In this document: positions 54,334 through 62,051 of the stretch, one piece after another | How positions within the stretch are numbered: the first letter of the stretch is position 1 | How the letters are laid out: the number at the start of each line of letters is the position of its first letter | Source of the DNA: G965230615 sp965230615 | GTDB taxonomy: Bacteria > Pseudomonadota > Gammaproteobacteria > HTCC5015 | Direction: 5' to 3' | Assembly: GCA_965230615.1 (NCBI GenBank) | Contig: OZ246012.1 | Location: 3,782,001 to 3,846,000, forward strand | Length of the DNA stretch: 64,000 nt | Notes under the pieces: generated by a model | Seen by the model: only the letters and a program-made list of their open reading frames with translations | Told to the model about the DNA's origin: nothing | The model's database searches: none | Made by a program: the position numbers and the translations under genes

Positions 54334-55194
54334 ATGATGTCAGATCAGCCTGGGAAGCTCTATGTTGTGGCTACACCGATTGGTAATTTAGCCGATATTA
54401 GCCAGCGTGCTTTGCAAGTATTAGCCGAAGTCGATGCGGTGGCCGCTGAAGACACCCGGCATAGCAAGCCTTTATTGCAACATTTCGATATTCGCACGCC
54501 TATGCTGTCTTTACATGAGCATAATGAAAAGGAACGGGTTGCTGAGTTGCTTGCGCAGTTGCAGGCCGGCAAGCAATTAGCGCTGATTTCTGATGCCGGC
54601 ACACCATTGTTAAGTGATCCTGGCTATATTTTGGTCAATGCTGCCCGTGAGCAGGATATTGTGGTGACCGCCGTGCCTGGGGCTTGCGCCATCACAGCAG
54701 CATTATCGATTGCTGGATTGCCAACAAATCGCTTTATTTTCGAAGGCTTTTTGCCAGCCAAGCAGCAAGCACGGCGAGGTGCACTTGAGCAGATCAAGTC
54801 TCACCGTTGCACAACAGTATTATTTGAATCGGCGCACCGTATAAAACCGTTGCTCGAAGATATAGTGACAGTTTGCCAAGCAACCCAGCAACTTGTGGTG
54901 TTAAGAGAGATGACCAAAATATATGAAACCTGTTTGCGGGGCCTGGCAAGTGAAGTGCTGCAACAGGTTGATGCAGATGCCAATCAACGCCGTGGCGAGT
55001 TTGTTGTGTTATTAGCTGGGCAGGCTGCAACAAGTCCACTGGCAAACGATGCTGAGCTTGAACGTTGCCTGCGGGTATTGCTGGAGGCAGTGCCGGTCAA
55101 GCAAGCTGCTGCTATGGCGGCCAAAATAACCGGCTGTAAGAAGAATGCTGCCTACCGATTGGCACTGGAAATTACGGCTCAGGCACAGCAGTGA
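54334..55194 (+). CDS. rsmI: 16S rRNA (cytidine(1402)-2'-O)-methyltransferase RsmI
   Basis: This 286-residue SAM-dependent enzyme methylates the 2' oxygen of C1402 in 16S rRNA. Its tetrapyrrole methylase fold shows LYVVATPIGNLADISQRAL, VAAEDTRHSKPLL, LISDAGTPLLSDPG and VPGACAITAALSIAGLP, all hallmarks. Two adjacent ATG codons begin the frame. It is divergent from lpoA, the standard arrangement. Confidence 0.96.
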   Translation: MMSDQPGKLYVVATPIGNLADISQRALQVLAEVDAVAAEDTRHSKPLLQHFDIRTPMLSLHEHNEKERVAELLAQLQAGKQLALISDAGTPLLSDPGYILVNAAREQDIVVTAVPGACAITAALSIAGLPTNRFIFEGFLPAKQQARRGALEQIKSHRCTTVLFESAHRIKPLLEDIVTVCQATQQLVVLREMTKIYETCLRGLASEVLQQVDADANQRRGEFVVLLAGQAATSPLANDAELERCLRVLLEAVPVKQAAAMAAKITGCKKNAAYRLALEITAQAQQ

Positions 55195-55367
55195 GGTATT
55201 TTACGGGTTTCGTTGGGTAAATTGGCAAAGACGCTTTTTATCGTCTATAGCTTTATAAAGGCAGTCGCTGTTGTCGCCGATAAGTGGGGTTTATCAGCGA
55301 ACGATTTCGCTTATTTACAGTCTGACAATAACAAATTCTATAAGTCTGGCGCGTTGAGGAGAGCCGT

Positions 55368-57827
55368 ATGGTGCAGCTACTGGTGTTGTTAGCATTTGTA
55401 CTTGGTGTTTTATGTTTATTTGCATTTACTCGCATCAAAGCTTGGCAGTTGGCATTGCTGGTGCTTGTTGGCTTAGTCAGTTTGTCCCAGCTGGCTTTGC
55501 TGGCAAAGCCTTTGGCTGGCATATTGTTATTGCTGAGTTTGCTCATGATCGGTTTTGCCGCCTTACCGGCATTGCGCCAGCGGTTATTCAGTCGACGGCT
55601 ATTTGCCTGGTTTAAGCAGGTACTTCCCCCCATTTCAGAGACAGAGCGTATCGCCATTGAGGCCGGTTCTGTCTGGTGGGATGGTGACTTATTTTCTGGT
55701 GACCCTGATTGGCATAAGATGTTAGCCATACCACGGCCAACACTCAGCGCTGAAGAGCAGGCATTTCTCGATGGCCCCACCGAAACACTGTGCCGTATTC
55801 TCGATGATTGGCAGATAACAACACAGTTGCATGATCTGACACCCGAAGCCTGGGCTTTTCTTAAAGAAAACAAGTTTTTTGGCATGATCGTGCCAAAAGA
55901 GTATGGCGGTTTGGGGTTTTCAGCTTTGGCAAATTCAGCGATTGTCATGAAGATTGCCAGTCGCAGTCTGAGTGCTGGCGTGACGGTGATGGTGCCAAAC
56001 TCTTTAGGCCCTGCTGAGTTATTGGTGCATTATGGTACACAAGATCAGCGGGATTATTATTTGCCACGCCTGGCTGTTGGTGAAGAAATACCTTGTTTTG
56101 CGCTGACGGCACCAACCGCGGGTTCCGATGCTGGGGCCATTCCAGATAAAGGTATCGTCTGTTATGGTGAGTATCAGGGTGAAAAAGTATTAGGCTTACG
56201 GGTGAGTTGGGACAAGCGCTACATCACCCTAGGGCCAGTAGCGACATTACTTGGCTTGGCTTTCAAAGCTTATGACCCGGAGCATCTATTGGGTGAGCAA
56301 GAAGACTTAGGTATTACTTGCGCGCTGATTCCAACCGACACAGAGGGTGTCAATATTGGGCATCGGCATATGCCGCTGAATATGGCGTTTATGAACGGTC
56401 CCAATAGTGGCCAGGATGTTTTTATCCCAATGGATTGGGTGATTGGTAAAGAGCAGGGGGTTGGTGAGGGCTGGCGAATGCTAATGGGCTGCCTAGCGGC
56501 AGGACGAGCCATATCGCTACCGGCTTTAGGCACGGCGGCAGGTAAAGCCTGCAGTCGTTTTGCGGGTGCCTATGCCAGAATTCGTAAGCAGTTTCGACTG
56601 CCAATAGGCAAGTTTGAAGGGGTCGAAGAAGCACTGACCCGAGTAGCCGGTCTGACATATATGATGAATGCCGGTCGGACGATGACTGCAGGTGCCATTG
56701 ATCTCGGCGAGAAACCAACCGTGTTATCAGCGATTTTGAAGTATCACAATACGGAAGGCATGCGCACAGTCATTAATGATGCTATGGATGTATTGGGCGG
56801 TAAGGGTATCTGCTTGGGGCCTAAGAACTTTATGGGACGGGCTTATCAGGGAGTACCGATTAGTATTACTGTTGAAGGTGCGAACATTCTGACGCGCAGC
56901 ATGATTATTTTTGGGCAAGGGGCTTTTCGTTGTCACCCCTATGTTTTACGAGAAATTGCCGCTGTGGCTGACCCCGATGCGGATAAAGGCCTGGCAGCGT
57001 TTGATCAGGCTTTTATGGCTCATCTGGGTTTTACCATCAGAAACAGTGTGCGCACATTAATGCTGGGGCTAAGCGGTAGCCGCCTGGCCAGTGCCCCGGT
57101 TGATAATGCAACAGCACAGTACTACCGGCAGTTATCGCGTTTTTCGGCAGCATTTACCAGTTTGACGGATATCACCATGCTATTACTCGGTGGTGAGTTG
57201 AAACGGCGGGAAAAACTTTCAGGTCGTTTAGGAGATTGTTTGAGTTACCTTTATTATGGCTCGGCTATTCTTAAGCGCTTCGAGGATGATGGTCGACCCA
57301 GTGGTGATTTGGCTCTGGTGCACTGGGCAAGTCAGTACTGTCTCTATCAGTTGCAGCAAGCACTGTTGGGGGTATTGCAAAATTATCCAAACCGACTGTT
57401 GGGACGTGTATTAAAGCACTTTATTTTTCCTTATGGCGCGCGTTTACAGCCACCGAGTGATAGTTTGGGCCAGCAAGTCGGCCATTTGTTACTGACACCG
57501 AATGAGGCTCGTGACCGCTTAACAGAAGGAGTGTTTATTACTGATGAGCCAGCGGATGTGACGGGGTGTTTGGAGCATGCACTCAATTTGGTTGTGCAGT
57601 CTCAGCCCTTGGAGGCGAAATTATATAAAGCAACAGGCGTGACTTACCAGTCAGCAGCGGATGAGGAAAAGCTGTTGCAGGCAGTGCGTGATCAGCTGCT
57701 AACAGAGGCTGAGGCAGAGCTAATTCGGCAGGCGTTGGCGGCGACAATGGCGGTGATTCATGTGGATGACTTTGCGCCAGAGGTGTTAAGTCAGCATAAT
57801 ACCGATAATAAGAACCAGGCTGCTTAG
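55368..57827 (+). CDS. fadE: FadE-type acyl-CoA dehydrogenase
   Basis: This 819-residue enzyme catalyses the first oxidation of fatty acyl-CoA in beta-oxidation. FadE proteins are about twice the size of ordinary acyl-CoA dehydrogenases, and this length fits. The N-terminus has three hydrophobic helices (residues 1-65). The flavin dehydrogenase core runs from about residue 140 (FFGMIVPKEYGGLGFS, CFALTAPTAGSDAGAIPD, DVLGGKGICLGPKNFMGRAY). A FadE-specific C-terminal domain extends from about 520 to the end. The ATG has GAGGAG upstream. The neighbours are unrelated (rsmI and a REC-kinase), so it is probably a single-gene transcript. Confidence 0.95.
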   Translation: MVQLLVLLAFVLGVLCLFAFTRIKAWQLALLVLVGLVSLSQLALLAKPLAGILLLLSLLMIGFAALPALRQRLFSRRLFAWFKQVLPPISETERIAIEAGSVWWDGDLFSGDPDWHKMLAIPRPTLSAEEQAFLDGPTETLCRILDDWQITTQLHDLTPEAWAFLKENKFFGMIVPKEYGGLGFSALANSAIVMKIASRSLSAGVTVMVPNSLGPAELLVHYGTQDQRDYYLPRLAVGEEIPCFALTAPTAGSDAGAIPDKGIVCYGEYQGEKVLGLRVSWDKRYITLGPVATLLGLAFKAYDPEHLLGEQEDLGITCALIPTDTEGVNIGHRHMPLNMAFMNGPNSGQDVFIPMDWVIGKEQGVGEGWRMLMGCLAAGRAISLPALGTAAGKACSRFAGAYARIRKQFRLPIGKFEGVEEALTRVAGLTYMMNAGRTMTAGAIDLGEKPTVLSAILKYHNTEGMRTVINDAMDVLGGKGICLGPKNFMGRAYQGVPISITVEGANILTRSMIIFGQGAFRCHPYVLREIAAVADPDADKGLAAFDQAFMAHLGFTIRNSVRTLMLGLSGSRLASAPVDNATAQYYRQLSRFSAAFTSLTDITMLLLGGELKRREKLSGRLGDCLSYLYYGSAILKRFEDDGRPSGDLALVHWASQYCLYQLQQALLGVLQNYPNRLLGRVLKHFIFPYGARLQPPSDSLGQQVGHLLLTPNEARDRLTEGVFITDEPADVTGCLEHALNLVVQSQPLEAKLYKATGVTYQSAADEEKLLQAVRDQLLTEAEAELIRQALAATMAVIHVDDFAPEVLSQHNTDNKNQAA

Positions 57828-57971
57828 TGAGGGTCTTGCTGAATGTCATGGCGGTCAAGTAGAACGGAAAAACTCACAAAAAAGGAGTACTCTTTTGAAG
57901 TACGTCACAAAACAAGCCGTCAATAATCAGCAATCGGAATTGCTTGCTGCATAACTGGCATAATATAGAGT

Positions 57972-59324
57972 ATGACAGCTAAGTTTCTGATAATTGATGA
58001 TAATGCCAAGTATCGCTCTAAACTCAAGCGCTTATTATTAGCGCAGTGGCCAGATGCCGAGGTTGAGCAATTCGATCCGGTTACCGATGGTTGGCCTGGC
58101 GAAACCTTGCAGTGGTTTGAGTATGACTTGCTGTTTCTCGATTATGTCTTAAAGCAAGACAGTGGTTTGGAGTGGTTTGAAATCCTCAAAAGCTATTCGG
58201 GCTTTCCACCGACCATTATTGTCTCGACCCAATCTGACCCAGAGGTCGCCGTTAAAGTCATTAAATCGGGCGCAGAGAATTATATTCCCAAAAGCAGCTT
58301 AACACGTAAGAAGCTGGCATCTGTTGTGCAAGAAATCTTGAGCCAACCTGGGCGTTGTTGGTCGAGCTCGCCACAGCCTAAGCAATCACCAGCCGATGAT
58401 CCTATTAACAAAGAAGTTGAACAGGTACTGGCTGCTGAAGGTAGTGCGCCAAATGATGCCAAAGTTGTCAGGTTGAAAAAACGGCATAAAGAAGATCGGC
58501 GTAATTGGCCAGATATTGACGGTCATTCAATTATCAAAAAAGTAGGTCAGGGTGGCATGTCTACGGTATACCTGGCTGAACGGCAGCGAGACAGTAAACG
58601 CGTGGTTGTCAAAACGTTGTCTGTGGGGTTAGTGGATAATAAAAAAAGTGTGGCACGCTCAAATCAGGAATTTAAATTAATCAGCCGCATTAAAAACCCG
58701 CACATTGTAAGCTTATATGAGCAGGGCATGATAGGCGATGTGCTGTTTACCACCATGGAACACTTTTCCAGTGGTGATCTTAAGCAACGCTTGCGTAAGG
58801 GGATTACTCAGAAGCAGGCAATCAGCTACTTGAAGCAAATTGCTGAGGGTTTAAAAGCCATTCATGGTTGCGGCATTATCCACCGCGATTTAAAGCCAGC
58901 CAATATCATGTTTCGTGATGATGATAGCTTGGCGATTATTGATTTTGGTATATCCAAAGATATTAATTCACAGATGGATTTGACAATTCCTGGCCAGGTG
59001 ATGGGGACACCCAATTATATGGCGCCTGAGCAAGGGAGTAATACTTATAAGCCTGATGCTCGCAGTGATATTTACAGTTTAGGTGTTTTGCTCTACGAGA
59101 TGCTCACCGGTAAGAAGCCATATGCCGCCCCTACAGGTGCCGCCATTATCTATAAGCACTTGCATGACCCAATTCCACAGCTGCCAAATCAATTTTATGA
59201 AATGCAGGTTCTGGTCGATAAGATGATGGCAAAGTTTCCGCATCAGCGTTTTCAATCAGCTTATGACCTGATTAAGTTTATTGAGTCAGAGTTTCGCTGG
59301 GATATTACCTTGGATTTTGCCTAA
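57972..59324 (+). CDS. Receiver-domain-linked Ser/Thr protein kinase (first of pair)
   Basis: This 450-residue protein fuses an N-terminal receiver domain (residues 1-125) to a eukaryotic-like Ser/Thr kinase (about 185-450) through a charged linker. The receiver has an acidic pair (IIDDNAKYR), phosphoacceptor D57, S/T switch and K (IPKSS), so it should accept phosphate. The kinase has GQGGMSTVYLAE, K214, HRDLKPAN at 304, DFG at 324 and APE (MAPEQG), a full active set. No transmembrane segment is seen. It is followed by a paralogous gene. The substrates are unknown. Confidence 0.9.
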   Translation: MTAKFLIIDDNAKYRSKLKRLLLAQWPDAEVEQFDPVTDGWPGETLQWFEYDLLFLDYVLKQDSGLEWFEILKSYSGFPPTIIVSTQSDPEVAVKVIKSGAENYIPKSSLTRKKLASVVQEILSQPGRCWSSSPQPKQSPADDPINKEVEQVLAAEGSAPNDAKVVRLKKRHKEDRRNWPDIDGHSIIKKVGQGGMSTVYLAERQRDSKRVVVKTLSVGLVDNKKSVARSNQEFKLISRIKNPHIVSLYEQGMIGDVLFTTMEHFSSGDLKQRLRKGITQKQAISYLKQIAEGLKAIHGCGIIHRDLKPANIMFRDDDSLAIIDFGISKDINSQMDLTIPGQVMGTPNYMAPEQGSNTYKPDARSDIYSLGVLLYEMLTGKKPYAAPTGAAIIYKHLHDPIPQLPNQFYEMQVLVDKMMAKFPHQRFQSAYDLIKFIESEFRWDITLDFA

Positions 59325-59393
59325 AATAGGCTTTGCAAAGTTAAATAACGTTGTTGTATTGGCTATAGAAAAATAAAGGACTTTAGCTCGCTT

Positions 59394-60629
59394 ATGCCTC
59401 GACGCCTGATTGTTATTGACGAGAGTAAAAAGTTTTGTGATACCGTAAGGCGGTTGCTTGCGGCTGAGTGTCCGGATATTGTTTTTTATGAGCATGATGT
59501 TAGCAAAGATGGCGTGCCAACGCGCAACTTTAATTGGCTAACCTATGATTTAGTCATGCTCGACTATCAATTGGCAATTGATAGTGGCATGAACTGGTTT
59601 AAAGAACTCAAAGAGGAAGAGGCCAACTTTCCCGCGCTGATCATGCTGACTGGCTCAACGCCAGCAAAAATGGTGCGTGCCAAAGCCATGGGGGCCGATG
59701 AGTGTGCCAACAAACGCAAGTTGACTCGTTCTGTTTTAGTGTCGACGATTGACTTTGCTTTGAAGTTTGCCAAAAGCCGACGTAAAAGCGCTGAGCTCAC
59801 CATGCGTGACTCGACTGGCCCGCAGATTCCAGGTTATAAAGTGCTTAACAAAATCGCTGACGGTGGTATGTCCAGTATTTATCTGGCAGAGCGTGAACAA
59901 GATCAGCGGCATGTTGTGGTAAAAATCCTGTATTCTGAGTCTGTAGAGGACGACAGCTTTGTTGATCGTTTTTTGCAGGAGTATGAGCTGATCTGTAAGC
60001 TCAATGATCCCAATATCGTAAAAATCTATGCGCAAAGCTATACCGAGCAGTTTATGTATATGATTATGGAGCATTTCCCCAATGGGGATTTGCATACCCG
60101 GATTGTCGAAAATCAAGGGGTGAAGCCTGAGCTGGCACTCCGATACCTGTTGCAGATTGCCACTGGGCTAGGCTCAATTCATTCATGCGGTATTGTGCAT
60201 CGTGATTTAAAACCCGCGAATATCATGTTTCGGGAAGATGATACCCTGGCAATTATTGACTTTGGTATCTCTAAGGAATTAGCTGCTCAGGATGAGATTA
60301 CCAGTGAAAACCTTGTTATTGGTACGCTCAGCTACATGAGTCCTGAGGGTGGTCAGGGTAAGCCGATAGATGCGCGCAGTGATATTTACAGCCTGGGTAT
60401 CATTTTTTACGAGATGCTCACAGGCAAAAAGCCGTACAAGGCTGCCAAACCCGCTGATCTTGTGCTCAAGCATGTTAAATCGCCTATTCCCTGGTTGCCA
60501 GATAAGTTTAGTAAGCTGCAAGGCCTTTTTGAAATCATGCTGGCGAAAGACCCCGATAACCGTTTTCAAAGCACTCAACAACTGATTGACTTTATTGAAA
60601 ACCGGCACCCTGATTTGCTCAATATTTAG
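59394..60629 (+). CDS. Receiver-domain-linked Ser/Thr protein kinase (second of pair)
   Basis: This 411-residue paralogue of the previous gene has the same layout. The receiver (residues 1-130) has phosphoacceptor D57 and the acidic D-E pair (IVIDESKKF). The kinase domain (about 145-405) has K177, HRDLKPAN at 269 and DFG at 289. The activation-segment APE reads SPE (MSPEGG), and its glycine loop is ADGGMSSIYLAE. It starts 69 bases after the first kinase. The two probably arose by duplication, since receiver, linker position and kinase motifs align throughout. Different linkers suggest they answer to different inputs. Confidence 0.9.
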   Translation: MPRRLIVIDESKKFCDTVRRLLAAECPDIVFYEHDVSKDGVPTRNFNWLTYDLVMLDYQLAIDSGMNWFKELKEEEANFPALIMLTGSTPAKMVRAKAMGADECANKRKLTRSVLVSTIDFALKFAKSRRKSAELTMRDSTGPQIPGYKVLNKIADGGMSSIYLAEREQDQRHVVVKILYSESVEDDSFVDRFLQEYELICKLNDPNIVKIYAQSYTEQFMYMIMEHFPNGDLHTRIVENQGVKPELALRYLLQIATGLGSIHSCGIVHRDLKPANIMFREDDTLAIIDFGISKELAAQDEITSENLVIGTLSYMSPEGGQGKPIDARSDIYSLGIIFYEMLTGKKPYKAAKPADLVLKHVKSPIPWLPDKFSKLQGLFEIMLAKDPDNRFQSTQQLIDFIENRHPDLLNI

Positions 60630-60674
60630 CGTCCGGCTGGGCAAAAAGCCGCCGCTACCAGCCGCAAGGCAGGC

Positions 60675-60693
60675 AAATGACAATTAAATGACA
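60675..60693. repeat. Tandem octamer upstream of carA promoter
   Basis: AAATGACA occurs at 60675-60682 and 60686-60693, an 11-base offset, about one helical turn. It lies roughly 20 bases upstream of the -35 element of the carA promoter. It could be an operator or activator site. It does not match the palindromic ARG box consensus as I know it. Confidence 0.35.
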
Positions 60694-60711
60694 TCGAATG
60701 CACTACAAGCA

Positions 60712-60740
60712 TGGACATTAATAGTCTGCGACGATAAAAT
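60712..60740 (+). promoter_or_regulatory. Predicted sigma-70 promoter of carAB
   Basis: A -35 TGGACA (60712-60717) and a -10 TAAAAT (60735-60740), each matching five of six consensus bases, have an ideal 17-base spacer. Transcription should begin near 60746-60748, giving a leader of about 115 bases before carA. This is the best promoter match I saw in the window. Confidence 0.65.
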
Positions 60741-60793
60741 TAATTTCTAGCCGTCATGCCCATTTCTTGAGCGTGGCAACCAGATTTTCAAAG

Positions 60794-60826
60794 CGGGAAG
60801 GACCTTTTCGGGTCCCTCCCGTTTTT
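60794..60826 (+). terminator. Rho-independent terminator or attenuator before carA
   Basis: An 11-bp stem, CGGGAAGGACC (60794-60804) with GGTCCCTCCCG (60811-60821), one A-C mismatch and a six-base loop, is followed by TTTTT (60822-60826). It lies 35 bases before the carA start and downstream of the predicted promoter. It can therefore end the kinase transcript and also act as an attenuator of carAB. Confidence 0.8.
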
Positions 60827-60860
60827 CGCATATGCAAGTAATTTTCGAGGAGGTTAATCC

Positions 60861-62009
60861 TTGTTTAAATCGGCTGTACTTGTCTTAGAGGACGGCAGTG
60901 TCTTCTTGGGCAAATCGATAGGGGCTGAGGGCCAAACGGTAGGGGAAGTGGTTTTCAATACTGCGATGACGGGCTATCAGGAAATTCTGACTGATCCGTC
61001 CTATGCGCAGCAAATTGTGACCTTGACCTATCCGCATATTGGTAATGTCGGTGTGAATGTAGAAGATGCTGAGTCAGCGCAGGTATTTGCTAATGGCTTG
61101 GTTATTCGTGATCTGCCGTTGTTGGCGAATAATTGGCGCAGTGAACAAAGCTTACAGGACTATCTGCAAAGCAATAATATTGTTGCCATTGCTGATATTG
61201 ACACTCGTCGTCTAACCCGCATTTTGCGTGAGAAAGGTGCGCAAAATGGCTGTATTCTGGCAGGTGATAATATTGATCAGCAACAAGCACAAGCGCTGGC
61301 TGAAGCGTTTCCAGGCTTGAAGGGCATGGACCTTGCCAAAGAAGTGACCACTCAAGCAGCTTACACCTGGACAGAAGGCAGCTGGCAATTGGGCCAAGGG
61401 CATACCGATTTGGCCAATAAGGCGCAATGCCATGTAGTGGCTTATGATTTTGGCGTCAAACGCAATATTTTGCGCATGTTGGCAGACCGGGGGTGTCGTA
61501 TTACAGTGGTACCTGCACAAACGCCCGCTGATGAAGTGCTTGCATTGGCGCCCGATGGTGTCTTTCTGTCGAATGGCCCAGGTGATCCTGAACCTTGTCG
61601 TTATGCCATTGCAGCGATAACACGGTTATTAGAGACGGATATCCCTATTTTTGGTATTTGTCTGGGGCATCAGTTGTTGTCTTTGGCTTGTGGTGCCAGC
61701 ACATTAAAGATGAAATTTGGTCATCACGGTGCTAATCACCCTGTGCAGGATTTAAATACGGGCCAAGTGATGATTACCAGTCAGAACCACGGTTTTGCCG
61801 CCGATGAAGCCTCATTGCCGGCAACAGTGCAGGCAACACACCGTTCTCTGTTTGACGGTTCTTTGCAAGGTATTCACCACTTGCAGAAACCCGCATTCAG
61901 TTTTCAGGGGCACCCTGAGGCCAGCCCAGGGCCACATGATATTGCACCTTTATTTGATCATTTTATTGAGCTAATCGCAGAGCAGCAGGCGGCTAAAGCC
62001 GCTAGCTGA
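60861..62009 (+). CDS. carA: Carbamoyl-phosphate synthase small (glutaminase) subunit
   Basis: This 382-residue subunit frees ammonia from glutamine and passes it to CarB for carbamoyl phosphate synthesis, used in arginine and pyrimidine pathways. The N-terminal domain starts SAVLVLEDGSVFLGKSIGA. The class I glutaminase domain has the nucleophile cysteine in IFGICLGHQLLSLACG and a late HPEASPGPHD. The start codon is TTG, with AGGAGG six bases upstream. It is followed by carB on the same strand. Confidence 0.97.
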   Translation: MFKSAVLVLEDGSVFLGKSIGAEGQTVGEVVFNTAMTGYQEILTDPSYAQQIVTLTYPHIGNVGVNVEDAESAQVFANGLVIRDLPLLANNWRSEQSLQDYLQSNNIVAIADIDTRRLTRILREKGAQNGCILAGDNIDQQQAQALAEAFPGLKGMDLAKEVTTQAAYTWTEGSWQLGQGHTDLANKAQCHVVAYDFGVKRNILRMLADRGCRITVVPAQTPADEVLALAPDGVFLSNGPGDPEPCRYAIAAITRLLETDIPIFGICLGHQLLSLACGASTLKMKFGHHGANHPVQDLNTGQVMITSQNHGFAADEASLPATVQATHRSLFDGSLQGIHHLQKPAFSFQGHPEASPGPHDIAPLFDHFIELIAEQQAAKAAS

Positions 62010-62051
62010 GGTGATTAACGCGTTTTTTCGATTGTAAGGCTTACGAGATTT

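Noticed and set aside
55195..55367. RNase P RNA gene near rsmI
   Set aside because: Some gammaproteobacteria have rnpB next to rsmI, but this gap is only 173 bases and lacks the conserved rnpB sequences.
60735..60750. UTP-sensitive reiterative start (AATTTC) at carA
   Set aside because: The motif resembles such starts, but it would lie too close to the -10 element for a normal start.
60756..60770. Leader peptide in the carA leader
   Set aside because: It is only four codons (MPIS), without a ribosome binding site or regulatory codon run.
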